Source of the DNA: Saprospiraceae bacterium
Lineage (GTDB): Bacteria > Bacteroidota > Bacteroidia > Chitinophagales > Saprospiraceae
Direction: 5' to 3'
DNA length: 64,000 bases
Assembly: GCA_026129545.1 (NCBI GenBank)
Contig: JAHCHX010000001.1
Coordinates: 495,501-559,500, forward strand
Shown: positions 8,569 to 19,164 of the stretch, piece by piece
How positions within the stretch are numbered: position 1 is the stretch's first letter
How the letters are laid out: each line of letters opens with the position of its first letter
The notes under the pieces: model-generated
Database searches by the model: none
What the model saw: the letters and a program-made list of their open reading frames with translations, nothing else
Told to the model about the DNA's origin: nothing
Position numbers and translations under genes: made by a program

Positions 8569-10431
8569 ATGGCAACATTTTCCATCAATTTAAAAGACGG
8601 CTCCGTCGAACAACCCAAGCCAGTCATCGTCGGCATTGACCTCGGCACCACCAATAGTCTTGTGGCATACATGAAAGATGGTCGCTCGACGTGCGTGAAA
8701 GGCAAAGACGGCAAAAGCACCCTCGTGCCATCCGTCGTCCATTTTGCCCAAAACGAGGAGATTATCGTCGGCGATGCCGCCAAAACGAAACTTGAGACCG
8801 ACCCCGCCAACACGATTTACTCCGTGAAGCGACTCATGGGCAAGTCCTTCAAGGACGTGCGGGAGCAACAAGACTTTTTTGGATACCAAATCCTCGACGA
8901 CGACACCGATTCGCTCGTGAAAATCCGCGTCAAAACTCGTTTTTACACGCCCGTCGAACTCAGTGCCCTCATTTTGAAAGAATTAAAAACCCGCATCGAA
9001 GACGAACTTGGCACAGCTGTCTCCAAAGCCGTCATCACAGTGCCAGCCTATTTCAACGACAATCAGCGCCAAGCCACCCGCGATGCCGGCAAACTCGCCG
9101 GGCTGGATGTGTTGAGAATTGTCAACGAGCCGACGGCAGCAGCCCTGGCTTATGGGCTTGGCAATGAGGAAGGCAGGACGGAAACCATCGCCGTCTATGA
9201 CCTCGGCGGCGGCACGTTCGATATTTCCATTTTGCGCATCGAAAACGGCATCTTCGAGGTGCTCTCCACAAACGGCGACACATTCTTGGGAGGCGATGAT
9301 TTTGACCGCGCCATTGTTGATTTTTGGCTGAAAAAACTTGGCAACACCCACTCATCCGATGACTTGATAAAAAACAAGGAATTCGGCCAGCAAATCCGAT
9401 TGCTCGCAGAGGCAGCCAAAAAAGCACTGTCGAGCGCCGAAGTGTTTGAGGGCGAACTGAACGGGCGGAAAGTGAGCCTGACGCGGACGACATTTGAGGA
9501 ACTCATCGAACCATTCGTGCGACGCACGTTGGATTGTTGCAAAAATGCCCTCCGCGATGCCAAACTTGATGTAGGCCAAATTGACAAAGTTGTCATGGTC
9601 GGGGGCAGCACACGAACGCCGATGGTGAAAAAATCCGTGTCCGGCTTTTTCCAAAAGACGGTGTTCGACAGCCTCGACCCCGACGAGGTAGTGGCACTTG
9701 GCGCGGCGATTCAAGCGGATATTTTGGCTGGCAACCAGAAAGACTTGCTCTTGCTCGACGTGACCCCGCTCTCGCTGGGCATCGAAACGGTGGGCGGGCT
9801 GATGGATGTGATTATTCCGCGCAATTCCAAAATCCCAACAAAGGCCGGGCGGCAGTACACAACCAGCGTTGATGGCCAGAAAAACCTGAAAATCAGTGTC
9901 TATCAAGGCGAACGCGATTTGGTGGAACACAACCGAAAATTGGGCGAGTTCATCCTGAAAGGCATACCACCCATGCCTGCCGGCTTGCCCAAAATTGATA
10001 TCCAATTTATCCTCAATGCCGATGGCATCCTTTTCGTGCGGGCGCGAGAGCTGCGCAGCAATCTGGAGCAACACATCGAAATCCGCCCGACCTACGGCAT
10101 CAGCGAGGAGGAGATGGCCCTCATGTTGCTCGACAGCATTCAGAACGCTCAAACCGACATGCAGTCGCGGAGCCTTCTGGAAGCCCGCAACGAAGCGAAC
10201 AACCTTCTCCTTTCGGGCGACAAATTTCTGCAACAGCACAACGAAATCCTTTCGGAATCGGAAAAAGCCACCACACAGGCGCTGCTAAAGGCGTTGCGTG
10301 AGGCAACAAAAGGCGAGGACAAGGATGCCATCCACCGCGCCATCGAGGAACTGAACGAATATACCGCACCGCTCGCGCACCGGGCTATGGACGCGACCAT
10401 TAGACAGGCCATGCGCGGGAAAAAAGTGTGA
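8569..10431 (+). CDS. hscA: Hsp70 chaperone, HscA-like
   Basis: A 620-residue Hsp70. The ATPase domain has [13 protein letters not shown] near the N-terminus, [46 protein letters not shown] and VMVGGSTRTP; the peptide-binding domain has [17 protein letters not shown]. HscA-specific features rather than DnaK ones are LVPSVVHF, NTIYSVKRLMGKS, and the short C-terminus ending AMDATIRQAMRGKKV without the EEVKN-type tail. HscA works with HscB on iron-sulfur cluster transfer from IscU. No isc/hscB gene is adjacent, so the role is inferred. A TTG-initiated extension to 8530 is possible but would start inside the inverted repeat; the ATG at 8569 is preferred. Confidence 0.8.
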   Translation: MATFSINLKDGSVEQPKPVIVGIDLGTTNSLVAYMKDGRSTCVKGKDGKSTLVPSVVHFAQNEEIIVGDAAKTKLETDPANTIYSVKRLMGKSFKDVREQQDFFGYQILDDDTDSLVKIRVKTRFYTPVELSALILKELKTRIEDELGTAVSKAVITVPAYFNDNQRQATRDAGKLAGLDVLRIVNEPTAAALAYGLGNEEGRTETIAVYDLGGGTFDISILRIENGIFEVLSTNGDTFLGGDDFDRAIVDFWLKKLGNTHSSDDLIKNKEFGQQIRLLAEAAKKALSSAEVFEGELNGRKVSLTRTTFEELIEPFVRRTLDCCKNALRDAKLDVGQIDKVVMVGGSTRTPMVKKSVSGFFQKTVFDSLDPDEVVALGAAIQADILAGNQKDLLLLDVTPLSLGIETVGGLMDVIIPRNSKIPTKAGRQYTTSVDGQKNLKISVYQGERDLVEHNRKLGEFILKGIPPMPAGLPKIDIQFILNADGILFVRARELRSNLEQHIEIRPTYGISEEEMALMLLDSIQNAQTDMQSRSLLEARNEANNLLLSGDKFLQQHNEILSESEKATTQALLKALREATKGEDKDAIHRAIEELNEYTAPLAHRAMDATIRQAMRGKKV

Positions 10432-10572
10432 TAAAGTGTTCATTAAAAACACATTAAAATCACTTTAAGGCGACAAAAAGCGCATTTTTAATCTTTCATC
10501 GTTCGGGTAGTCAGTACGTTTGGCGGGAACTGTAATTCAACCATTCTCGCTCATCTTTAATTACCCGCTCTA

Positions 10573-13500
10573 ATGATGAAACAACTTTTACTCTCTTGCC
10601 TATTATGGCTTACCGCATCTGTGGTTATCGCGCAAGGGCCTCCTTGCTCCCTTCCACTACCACCAGCCGCAGACTTTTGTGAAGATGCTTGCATCTATCC
10701 CTCACTTTCGGGTCTGACCGGCACGACGGCTGGTTTTACCGGCCAAGTAGTGCAGGGGTTTTGTGGCGTTGTCGAAAATAGCGTGTGGTATGGCTTTGTC
10801 GCCGACGACTCTGTGGCGACAATCACCGTCACGCCTTCCAATTGCCTTAACGGCAATGGCCTTCAAATGGCTATCTATACCGATTGCGACTCCAACCCCA
10901 TCGCCTGTAGTTGCAATGCCGGTATCTTGGGAGGAGGGACAACACCCATCTCCATTTCCGTCACTCTGGTGGCTGGCAACGAGTATTTTCTGATGCTCGA
11001 CGGTTACAACGGCGACCAATGCGACTACACGATTGAGATAGAAGCGGTGGGAGGAGCCACGACCGTTGTGGACACTCAAACGGTCGAGCTTTGCCCCAAC
11101 CAAACTTTGCTGATAGACGGGGTGCCCTATGGCGCTCCCGATGTGGTGACGGTCACGCTTGCTTCCAACACGGGCGGCTGCGACACCCTCGCCACCTATA
11201 TTTTGGAATTGCTCCCCTACATACAGGCGGAAAAAACCATCGAGTTTTGTCCGGGTGAAATCATCGTGATTGACGGCATCGAGTTCGACGAGCCCGGTGT
11301 TTATGCATCCAATACGCCGTTGCCGTCCACTACGGGCGGCTGCGATTCCATCATCACTTACACTTTGGAATACCTGCCTCAGCCTGAGTTGTCATTCACC
11401 ATACCGTTGGCACCCGGTGTCGCTTTTGAGGTAGGGGGCAATGACTATTTCGCGCCCGATGTCGTGCAAACCACAATACCCGCCGACATTGGCTGCGATA
11501 CGCTAGTGACTTATCTGCTCGTGCTCGACCAGACGGTGCCAGACACTTGCGCCCAGACCATTAGCTTTCTAAAACAATTGGGCGAACTTGGTGCGGACGA
11601 GTCGGGCGAGGTCGTTGCCGTTGCCGCAGATGGCCATTTCTATTTGGCAGGCGAAAAGGACGACCAGAATTTTATTTCAAAGGTCACTTCCGATGGGGCA
11701 GTAGTGTGGACACGGAAGTTCAGACCCACAGTGGCGAATCAAGCGTTTATCACCGATTTGGTGGAAGATTCCGACGGGATGTTGGTCGGCTGCGCCATTG
11801 TGGGCACGGGCGATTTGAATTTGAGAAGTTATGCCTTCCGCTACGACCCCGTCGCCGATGCGATGATTTGGTCGCGCCTATTGGAGCAGCAAAGCCCCGA
11901 AGCGTACGCGATTTTGGAGAAAAACCCGGGCGGCAACTTTTTGCTGCTGACCAGCCCGCAACTGACCTTGAACGTGGACGACGCGGAAATTTGGGAGCTC
12001 AATCGCAACACTGGCACTCTGGCGAGCGGGCTTACCCAACGCTACAATTATGGTATCTCGGACGTGTGGAGCAGCATGGTCATCCACGACGGGGCACTCT
12101 ACGCTGTGGGTCGGCACATCCCTGATTTCCCATCGCCGACGGTGCCGATTGATAAAATGCGCATGGGCCTGAGCCGCCTTGATTTGGCAACCGGTACGCC
12201 AGTCTGGTCACGCTTGAGCCATGTGGACACAAGCGAGGCAGCCATCTTGTTCGGGCAAGATTTGCTCGTTCACGACGACGCGCTGTTTGCCATTTACAAT
12301 GGCACTGATGCCGACGACCCCGATGCGTCTCCTGTCTTTTTCCTCCAAAAAACAACGCTCGACGGGGAATTGCTTTGGGTGAAACGCTACAACACTCCCT
12401 TGCAGGAAGGTATTTTAGCCAGCGATATTCAGGCAATGAGCGATGGCTTTGCCGTTGTCGGCACGGCTTTGACAAATGGCAGTTGGAATAAAATCGTGAT
12501 AAAAACCGACTTCGACGGAGCCATGCAATGGGCCAAACGACTGCCCTCGGTCACGTTGAACTTCGAACCGGGAAGCGCCTTCACCTTGGGCCAACATCAG
12601 TCGGCGGTGGTAGGCGACGTGCTCTATCTCACAGCCACTTCGGCCAGTCTTCCCAGCGATGCCATTTTCCTAAAAATGACTGCCGAGGGCGAGGCAGGCG
12701 ATGGATGTGATTTTATAGAGTCTTTTGATGTGCTGGCAGAGGCCGTCCCAAATCCGGTCAACATTGCGATAGATGTGCCAGTGAACCAATTCATCGTTCA
12801 GTCGCTCAACGCACCGACGAGCGTCGAATCCGCTGAAATGCCCTTTGCCGCGCTCTGTGTCAGTTGCGTCCCCACCTGCGACGATGTGCTTGATTTAGGG
12901 CCTGACGTTGTGGTGTGCAAGGATACCTTCATCACCTTCGATGCTGGCGATAACTTTGTTGCGTACGTTTGGCAGGATGGTTCCACCAATTCAACTTTCA
13001 CGACTGATGAGGCGGGCGTGTATTGGGTGGAAGTCACCGATGCTTGCGGCGACACACAACGCGACTCTGTGCTGCTGACCTTTAGTTTGGCGGGCGATGT
13101 CAAATTGCCTGACACGACGCTATGCGCTGGCACAAGCATCACTTTTTCGGTACCCGGCTTTGACACTTACAGCTGGTCGCCTTCGGAAGGGCTGAGTTGC
13201 GACAACTGCGCGACGGTGAGCATTCAGCCAGACGTGACGACGACATACTCCTTATTTGCCGAAAATGCGTTGGGTTGTGTTGTCAACGACACTTTCACCA
13301 TCACCATCGCTCCGCTTGAAACACGCTCCGAGACCATCGAGTTCTGCCCCGGCAGCACGGTCACCATCGGCGGCGTGGAATACGACCAGCCGGGCACGGT
13401 GGTGGACACCATCCCGGCGACGACGGGCTGCGACACCATCGTGACTTACACGCTGGTGCTGCTGCCCGGCCCGACCGTGGAGGAGACCATCGAGTTCTGC

Positions 13501-15060
13501 CCCGGCAGCACGGTCACCATCGGCGGCGTGGAGTACGACCAGCCGGGCACGGTGGTGGACACCATCCCGGCGACGACGGGCTGCGACACCATAGTGACCT
13601 ACACCTTGGTGCTGCTGCCCGGCCCGACCGTGGAGGAGACCATCGAGTTCTGCCCCGGCAGCACGGTCACCATCGGCGGCGTGGAGTACGACCAGCCGGG
13701 CACGGTGGTGGACACCATCCCAGCGACGACGGGCTGCGACACCATAGTGACCTACACCTTGGTGCTGCTGCCCGGCCCGACCGCGGAGGAGACCATCGAG
13801 TTCTGCCCCGGCAGCACGGTCACCATCGGCGGCGTGGAGTACGACCAGCCGGGCACGGTGGTGGACACCATCCCAGCAACGACGGGCTGCGACACCATCG
13901 TGACTTACACACTAGTGCTGCTGTCTAACCCAACCTTTGAGCAGACCATCGAGTTCTGCAACGGTGACACCGTGTTCATCGGTGGCAACGCTTACACGCA
14001 GCCGGGCACGGTGGTGGTATCCATTCCGGCGACAGTGGGTTGCGACACCATCGCAACATACACTTTGGTGCTCATCACCTCGCCAAACGCCTCCGTCAGT
14101 ATCACCTGTCCCAGCAGTATCGACATTGCTACCGATGCTGGCACAGGCCCTGTGGTGGTCAATTATAATTTGCCGACGACCAACAGCGACTGTGAGTGCC
14201 CCGGCATCGCGCTCAACCTAACGCAGGGCTTGCCGTCGGGTAGCCTGTTCCCTGTGACGACCACGCAAGTTTGCTACACGGCACAGGACAGTTGCGGCAA
14301 CACGGCTTCCTGCTGTTTCAATGTCACCATCCGCGAGGAGAAGGCCTGCGATGAAAAAAACATCGGCTGCCTCAAATATGAGTTGCTCAATATCACGCGC
14401 AACTCGGCAACCCTGAACCTGAAATATCGCATCCGGGTGACCAACACTTGCTCAAACAAGTTGATTTACACGGCCATTCAACTGCCCACCGGGGTGGTAG
14501 CCGTGTCGCCAGCCAACAATTCCGTGTTCGCGGCTCAAAGCGGCAGGCTCTATGACGTGCGCAACCCGAACTTCTCGCCCTTCTACTCCATCCGCTTCAA
14601 GTCGCAGCAGGATAGCATCTCCAACGGTGAGTCGGAAGTGTTTGAGTACGAGTTGCCGCCGCAAATCAACCCCGCCTACATCCATGTGACCTCGCGCTTG
14701 AGTCCGCAGATTTTCCAAGAAGCACATCTCAACACATTCAATTGCCCGATTGAGATTGTGAGCAACAAGCCAGAGAACCGGACGGACGGAGCTGATATTC
14801 AGGCCGCTTCTCGATTGTCCGTTTTCCCCAACCCGACCACGGGCGTGCTTTTTGTGGACCTGTCTGACTGGGATGGGGAGCAATTGCACATTCAGGTGTT
14901 CAACAGCCAAGCGCAGCAGGTCTTGTGGCAAACCAGCCGAGCGAGCGATGCGCCAGAGGCACTGCATTTGCCAGACGGGCTTTCCAGTGGGCTGTACTTC
15001 CTCGAAGTGAGGCGTGAAAATGGGGAAAGGCAGACGATTCGCTTTGTGTTACAGCGTTAG
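10573..15060 (+). CDS. Large secreted repeat protein with T9SS sorting domain
   Basis: A 1,495-residue exported protein. A signal peptide (KQLLLSCLLWLTASVVIAQ) is followed by a jelly-roll-like N-terminal domain (SVWYGFVADD ... EYFLMLDGYNGDQCDYTIEI), three degenerate copies of a 50-residue Cys-containing module, a propeller-like region of about 230 residues (GHFYLAGEKDDQNFISKVTSDGAVVW), a PKD/Ig-like pair (YVWQDGSTNSTFTTDEAGVYWVEV; YSWSPSEGLSCDNCATVSIQP), five further modules of 51 residues, a HYR-like domain, and a type A sorting domain (LSVFPNPTTGVLFVDL). It is probably a surface-anchored or released adhesin-like protein; no enzymatic motif is visible. The start may be 10573 or 10576. Confidence 0.85.
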   Translation: MMKQLLLSCLLWLTASVVIAQGPPCSLPLPPAADFCEDACIYPSLSGLTGTTAGFTGQVVQGFCGVVENSVWYGFVADDSVATITVTPSNCLNGNGLQMAIYTDCDSNPIACSCNAGILGGGTTPISISVTLVAGNEYFLMLDGYNGDQCDYTIEIEAVGGATTVVDTQTVELCPNQTLLIDGVPYGAPDVVTVTLASNTGGCDTLATYILELLPYIQAEKTIEFCPGEIIVIDGIEFDEPGVYASNTPLPSTTGGCDSIITYTLEYLPQPELSFTIPLAPGVAFEVGGNDYFAPDVVQTTIPADIGCDTLVTYLLVLDQTVPDTCAQTISFLKQLGELGADESGEVVAVAADGHFYLAGEKDDQNFISKVTSDGAVVWTRKFRPTVANQAFITDLVEDSDGMLVGCAIVGTGDLNLRSYAFRYDPVADAMIWSRLLEQQSPEAYAILEKNPGGNFLLLTSPQLTLNVDDAEIWELNRNTGTLASGLTQRYNYGISDVWSSMVIHDGALYAVGRHIPDFPSPTVPIDKMRMGLSRLDLATGTPVWSRLSHVDTSEAAILFGQDLLVHDDALFAIYNGTDADDPDASPVFFLQKTTLDGELLWVKRYNTPLQEGILASDIQAMSDGFAVVGTALTNGSWNKIVIKTDFDGAMQWAKRLPSVTLNFEPGSAFTLGQHQSAVVGDVLYLTATSASLPSDAIFLKMTAEGEAGDGCDFIESFDVLAEAVPNPVNIAIDVPVNQFIVQSLNAPTSVESAEMPFAALCVSCVPTCDDVLDLGPDVVVCKDTFITFDAGDNFVAYVWQDGSTNSTFTTDEAGVYWVEVTDACGDTQRDSVLLTFSLAGDVKLPDTTLCAGTSITFSVPGFDTYSWSPSEGLSCDNCATVSIQPDVTTTYSLFAENALGCVVNDTFTITIAPLETRSETIEFCPGSTVTIGGVEYDQPGTVVDTIPATTGCDTIVTYTLVLLPGPTVEETIEFCPGSTVTIGGVEYDQPGTVVDTIPATTGCDTIVTYTLVLLPGPTVEETIEFCPGSTVTIGGVEYDQPGTVVDTIPATTGCDTIVTYTLVLLPGPTAEETIEFCPGSTVTIGGVEYDQPGTVVDTIPATTGCDTIVTYTLVLLSNPTFEQTIEFCNGDTVFIGGNAYTQPGTVVVSIPATVGCDTIATYTLVLITSPNASVSITCPSSIDIATDAGTGPVVVNYNLPTTNSDCECPGIALNLTQGLPSGSLFPVTTTQVCYTAQDSCGNTASCCFNVTIREEKACDEKNIGCLKYELLNITRNSATLNLKYRIRVTNTCSNKLIYTAIQLPTGVVAVSPANNSVFAAQSGRLYDVRNPNFSPFYSIRFKSQQDSISNGESEVFEYELPPQINPAYIHVTSRLSPQIFQEAHLNTFNCPIEIVSNKPENRTDGADIQAASRLSVFPNPTTGVLFVDLSDWDGEQLHIQVFNSQAQQVLWQTSRASDAPEALHLPDGLSSGLYFLEVRRENGERQTIRFVLQR
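13330..14094 (+). repeat. 153-bp in-gene tandem repeats
   Basis: Units begin at 13330, 13483, 13636 and 13789, spaced exactly 153 bases (51 codons), and are nearly identical at the DNA level. A fifth unit from 13942 is clearly diverged. Each encodes a module with ETIEFCPGSTVTIGGVEYD, TTGCDTIVTYTLVLL and one pair of cysteines. The near identity of units 1-4 indicates recent duplication or gene conversion. Confidence 0.95.
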
Positions 15061-15391
15061 TGTGGTAGAAAAAGTTGAAGAGTGTTCAGAAAAGTGTGTC
15101 AAACCATACCGGGTGTTTTCTTTTTACGCAATACACGCCGCGCTTAAAGGAATGTAAATTATTGAAAACCAAAACTCTGTGCCCATTGTGCCTCTGTGTT
15201 TTCTTATCGTCTCCATTGGGATGACACAGTTTTCTGAACACTCTCGAAAGTTGATAAAGGCTGATGAAGTTGATGTTGAGCGTCGAATACGGATAGAAGC
15301 TTCAGTTTTGGCGCTTAACATCAACCCTCATCAACCTTTTGAAGCAACTACAAAACTGATAGCCGTCTTGAAAAGATGGCAAGAATGAAAG
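15061..15391. other. Gene-poor stretch between convergent genes
   Basis: Between the end of the large secreted protein and the dnaK terminator. Short frames occur on both strands with no recognisable content. I see no RNA gene or repeat here. Confidence 0.4.
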
Positions 15392-15420
15392 AAGCCGCCC
15401 GGAGTCATTCCGAGCGGCTT
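15392..15420 (-). terminator. Terminator of dnaK
   Basis: On the minus strand, AAGCCGCTCGG pairs with CCGGGCGGCTT (loop AATGACT, one mismatch), followed by a T-rich CTTTC stretch. It lies 28 bases beyond the dnaK stop codon. Confidence 0.7.
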
Positions 15421-15448
15421 CGTTATTTTCCAGAAACATCAATCAAGT

Positions 15449-17377
15449 TTAATTTTTCACTTCCTCAAACTCCACATCCTGCGTGTCGCCTGCACCTCCT
15501 GTGGGGCCGCCAGTAGTGGAGCCGTAAGGATTGCCCTCGCCGTCGGCGGCTCCGCCGTTTGCAGCGGATTGCTGTGCGGCGTAGATGTCTTGGCTGGCAG
15601 CGTTCCAAGCGGCGGTAAGGGATTCGGTCGCTGCGTCAATGCGGCTGAGGTCCTGAGCCTTGTGTGCCTCACGAAGATCGTTGAGCGAACGCTCGATGGT
15701 CTCTTTGTGGTTGGCAGGCACTTTGTCGCCGTATTCGCGGAGCTGCTTCTCCGTTTGGAAAATCAGCGAGTCGGCTTGGTTGAGTTTTTCGGCGCGTTCG
15801 CGGGTTTCGCGGTCGGCGGCAGCGTTGGCTTCAGCTTCGGCTTTCATGCGGGCGATTTCCTCTTTCGAGAGACCCGTGCTGGCCTCAATGCGGATGTTTT
15901 GCTGCTTGCCCGTGCCTTTGTCCACTGCCGACACCGAGAGGATGCCGTTGGCGTCCATGTCGAACGTCACCTCGATTTGAGGCACGCCGCGTGGGGCGGG
16001 TGGTATGCCGTCGAGGATGAAGCGACCGACCGAGCGGTTGTCGCGGGCCATCGGACGCTCGCCTTGCAGGATGTGGATTTCCACCTGTGGCTGATTGTCC
16101 GATGCCGTCGAGTATGTTTTCGACTTTTTGGTCGGCACCGTCGTATTTGCCTCGATGACCACGTCGTAGATGCCGCCCATCGTTTCGATGCCGAGTGAAA
16201 GTGGCGTCACGTCGAGCAACACCATGTCTTTCACGCCTGCGTTGCCGGAGAGGATGGCCCCTTGCACGGCTGCGCCGATGGCGACCACCTCGTCGGGGTT
16301 GACCGAGCGATTGGGCTTTTTGCCAAAGAATTTTTCGACTTCCGCCTGAATGCGCGGAATGCGCGTGGAACCACCCACGAGAATCACCTCGTCAATGTCG
16401 CTTGCTTTCAAGCCCGCATCTTGTAGTGCCTTGCGGCAAGGTTCCAGGGTGCGCTGCACGAGGGGGTCGGTCATTTGCTCGAATTTGGCGCGGCTGAGTT
16501 TCATTACGAGGTGCTTGGGCACGCCGTCCACTGCCGTGATGTAGGGCAGATTGATTTCCGTTTCGGCGCTGGCCGAAAGTTCGATTTTTGCTTTTTCCGC
16601 CGCTTCTTTCAGGCGTTGGAGCGCCATCGGGTCTTTGCGGAGGTCCATATTTTCTTGGCGTTTGAACTCTTCGGCCAGCCATTCAATGATGACTTGGTCG
16701 AAGTCGTCGCCACCGAGGTGGGTGTCGCCGTTGGTAGATTTCACTTCAAAAACACCGCCGCCGAGTTCGAGAATGGAAATATCGAACGTGCCGCCACCGA
16801 GGTCGTACACAGCGATTTTCACGTCTTTGTCGCGCTTGTCGAGGCCGTAAGCGAGGGCTGCTGCCGTCGGCTCGTTCACGATGCGTTTCACATCGAGACC
16901 GGCGATAGCGCCTGCTTCTTTGGTGGCTTGGCGCTGTGAGTCGTTGAAATATGCCGGAACGGTGATGACGGCCTCCGTGACAGGCTCGCCGAGGTAGTCC
17001 TCCGCGACTTTTTTCATTTTTTGCAACACCATCGCGGAGATTTCCTGCGGGGTATAAAGGCGTCCATCAATGTCCACGCGCACTGTGTCATTGTCACCTT
17101 TGACGACTTTGTACGGCACACGACCGATTTCGGAAGTAGATTCGCTGTGGCGCATCCCCATGAAACGCTTGATGGACGAGACGGTGCGCTTCGGGTTGGT
17201 GATGGCTTGGCGCTTGGCTGGTGCGCCGATTTTGCGCTCGCCGTTGTCGAGGAAACCGACTACTGACGGCGTGGTGCGTGCGCCTTCGTCGTTGGCAATC
17301 ACGACGGGTTCGTTGCCGACCATGACGGAGACGCAAGAGTTGGTTGTGCCGAGGTCTATGCCTATTATTTTGCCCAT
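15449..17377 (-). CDS. dnaK: Chaperone DnaK (Hsp70)
   Basis: A 642-residue housekeeping Hsp70. The start [19 protein letters not shown] at 17377 matches the canonical N-terminus; the frame remains open upstream but without homology. ATPase motifs: [64 protein letters not shown]. The substrate domain has [14 protein letters not shown] and [13 protein letters not shown], and the helical lid is followed by a glycine-rich tail ending DVEFEEVKN, the classical DnaK C-terminus. grpE and dnaJ are not adjacent. It is convergent with the large secreted protein and carries its own terminator. Confidence 0.97.
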   Translation of the reverse strand: MGKIIGIDLGTTNSCVSVMVGNEPVVIANDEGARTTPSVVGFLDNGERKIGAPAKRQAITNPKRTVSSIKRFMGMRHSESTSEIGRVPYKVVKGDNDTVRVDIDGRLYTPQEISAMVLQKMKKVAEDYLGEPVTEAVITVPAYFNDSQRQATKEAGAIAGLDVKRIVNEPTAAALAYGLDKRDKDVKIAVYDLGGGTFDISILELGGGVFEVKSTNGDTHLGGDDFDQVIIEWLAEEFKRQENMDLRKDPMALQRLKEAAEKAKIELSASAETEINLPYITAVDGVPKHLVMKLSRAKFEQMTDPLVQRTLEPCRKALQDAGLKASDIDEVILVGGSTRIPRIQAEVEKFFGKKPNRSVNPDEVVAIGAAVQGAILSGNAGVKDMVLLDVTPLSLGIETMGGIYDVVIEANTTVPTKKSKTYSTASDNQPQVEIHILQGERPMARDNRSVGRFILDGIPPAPRGVPQIEVTFDMDANGILSVSAVDKGTGKQQNIRIEASTGLSKEEIARMKAEAEANAAADRETRERAEKLNQADSLIFQTEKQLREYGDKVPANHKETIERSLNDLREAHKAQDLSRIDAATESLTAAWNAASQDIYAAQQSAANGGAADGEGNPYGSTTGGPTGGAGDTQDVEFEEVKN

Positions 17378-17661
17378 TATTCTGAAATGTTGATTCGTTG
17401 AAAGTTGATTTGTAAGGTTTGAAGGTTTCTGGTTTGAAAGTTTGAGGGTCATTTGCTCACCGTGCTTATCAATCGTTGTGCCACGCGGGAAAATCTGACG
17501 GAATGGCAGTTAGGGGTGGTGAGAAAAGATTTTTTGTCAGAAAAACAAATAGGCGGATGAAAAATAGGCAGTAACACCAACCAAGGGTAGGCTTAGTGCC
17601 CCATCGGAGGCTTGATGTTGGAGGGACTTAAAATTCGATTTCACTTTATCAAAAAAATTGA
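17378..17661. other. Intergenic region upstream of dnaK
   Basis: Divergent gap between dnaK and the first OmpA gene. It includes direct runs related to AAGGTTTGAAGGTTT near 17414-17440, but I find no strong promoter box for dnaK, no sigma-32-type motif and no CIRCE-type inverted repeat. Confidence 0.35.
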
Positions 17662-17690
17662 TTGTAAATAATTTTCTGTTTCTACTTTTG
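17662..17690 (+). promoter_or_regulatory. Promoter of the first OmpA/thrombospondin gene
   Basis: A -33-like TTG at 17662-17664 and a -7 box TACTTTTG at 17683-17690 with 18 bases between, close to the Bacteroidota consensus (TTTG, 19-21 bases, TAnnTTTG). The -7 box ends 46 bases before the start codon at 17737. Confidence 0.55.
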
Positions 17691-17736
17691 GACGGTCAAC
17701 CAAATTTTTTCTTTCACGAAACAAAACCAATCATTT

Positions 17737-19164
17737 ATGGAACAATTCCTTAGAACACTGTGCTTGGCACTGACACTTTTGATAGTGCAACATCAAGTTT
17801 CTGCCCAACCTAATCACGGGCTAACCGTCCGTGTGCTCGCCTACAACTATCACAACCCCGAACCCGACTGGAAGGATTGGACGGATATCTTCGACACTAG
17901 GGGTAGGGGAGTGGAAATCGCCTATAATGGCCGGCTCGATGCCCGCACATGGTTGGTGGTGCCATTCAAGATGGGCACTGCAAGAGGTAAAACGCCCCCC
18001 GGTGGTTTTCCGGCGCGCAACGAACTGCTGCTCAATTTGGATGCGCATGTGCAGTTCAACCTTTTCAAATACGAGAGTGTCATCAACCCTTACCTCCTAA
18101 TGGGTGTCGGCTCCACTTGGAATGCGGATGCTGACAGGTTCGACCTAAACATCCCGGCCGGATTGGGTCTCAATGTCAAATTGTTGAAAGACCTCTACCT
18201 CAACGCGCAAACACAATATCGCTTTTCTATGGATAATCGCCCGGGATGGCATCACGGGGTCGGTGCCACTTTCTTCTTTGGCGGTGCGCCAGAGGTCCCT
18301 GCCGACCGCGACGGCGACGGTGTGCCAGACATCACGGACAATTGCCCCGAGGTGCCGGGCTTAGCCTCGCTCATGGGCTGCCCCGACCGCGACGGCGACG
18401 GCATCGCTGATGCCGACGACAAATGCCCCGACCAAGCGGGCTTGGCGGCATTCATGGGTTGCCCCGACCGCGACGGCGACGGCATTCCTGATGCCGAAGA
18501 CGAATGCCCCGACCAAGCAGGCTTGGCGGCATTCAAGGGCTGCCCCGACACGGACGGCGACGGCATCCCCGACCACCTCGACAAATGCCCGCGCGAGGCG
18601 GGCATCGCCGCCTTGCAAGGCTGCCCAGTGCGCGACCGCGACGGCGACGGCACCCCCGACGACGAGGATATGTGCCCCGATGAATACGGCAGTCCTTTGA
18701 CCAAAGGCTGCCCCGACCGCGATGGCGACGGCGTGATTGACCGCGAAGACCGCTGCCCCGACAAACCCGGCCCAGCCAGCAACAAGGGGTGCCCGGAAAT
18801 AAAAGCCGAGGATAAGGCCAAGTTGGAACGTGCAGTCAAGTTGGTACAATTCCAAACTGGCAAGGCGGTGCTGTTGCAAAGGTCTTTCGCCGTTTTGGAT
18901 GAAGTGGTGGCAGTGATGAACCAGTACCCCGAATACAGTCTCGACATCAATGGCCACACCGACAGCGTGGGCGACGACAAGATGAACCAGACCCTGTCCG
19001 AGCGCCGCGCCAAGACTTGCTACGACTATCTCATCAGCAAAGGCATACCGGCCTCGCGTATGACGCATCAGGGCTTCGGCGAAACCAAGCCCAAAGCCAG
19101 CAACGATACTGCCGCAGGCCGCGAGCAGAATCGCCGCGTGGAGTTCGACTTATACGTCAAATAA
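17737..19164 (+). CDS. OmpA-family protein with six thrombospondin type-3 repeats
   Basis: A 475-residue outer-membrane protein. Signal peptide ending at VSAQ; a beta-barrel domain to about residue 185 (FNLFKYESVINPYLLMGVGSTW, DLYLNAQTQYRF, GWHHGVGATFFFG); six thrombospondin type-3 calcium-binding repeats of the form DRDGDGIPDAEDECPDQAG each closed by GCP; and a C-terminal OmpA peptidoglycan-binding domain (VQFQTGKAVLL, DINGHTDSVGDDKMN, LSERRAKTCYDYLISKGI, NRRVEFDLYVK). It likely tethers the outer membrane to the cell wall, with a Ca2+-rigidified linker. The next gene is a paralogue with the same layout but two repeats. Confidence 0.92.
   Translation: MEQFLRTLCLALTLLIVQHQVSAQPNHGLTVRVLAYNYHNPEPDWKDWTDIFDTRGRGVEIAYNGRLDARTWLVVPFKMGTARGKTPPGGFPARNELLLNLDAHVQFNLFKYESVINPYLLMGVGSTWNADADRFDLNIPAGLGLNVKLLKDLYLNAQTQYRFSMDNRPGWHHGVGATFFFGGAPEVPADRDGDGVPDITDNCPEVPGLASLMGCPDRDGDGIADADDKCPDQAGLAAFMGCPDRDGDGIPDAEDECPDQAGLAAFKGCPDTDGDGIPDHLDKCPREAGIAALQGCPVRDRDGDGTPDDEDMCPDEYGSPLTKGCPDRDGDGVIDREDRCPDKPGPASNKGCPEIKAEDKAKLERAVKLVQFQTGKAVLLQRSFAVLDEVVAVMNQYPEYSLDINGHTDSVGDDKMNQTLSERRAKTCYDYLISKGIPASRMTHQGFGETKPKASNDTAAGREQNRRVEFDLYVK

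Noticed and set aside
9352..10239. 295-codon frame opposite the hscA-like gene
   Set aside because: Antisense shadow of a firmly identified Hsp70.
18297..18799. DNA-level tandem repeat in the first OmpA gene
   Set aside because: The thrombospondin-3 units vary in sequence and are better explained as an old protein repeat than as a recent DNA array.
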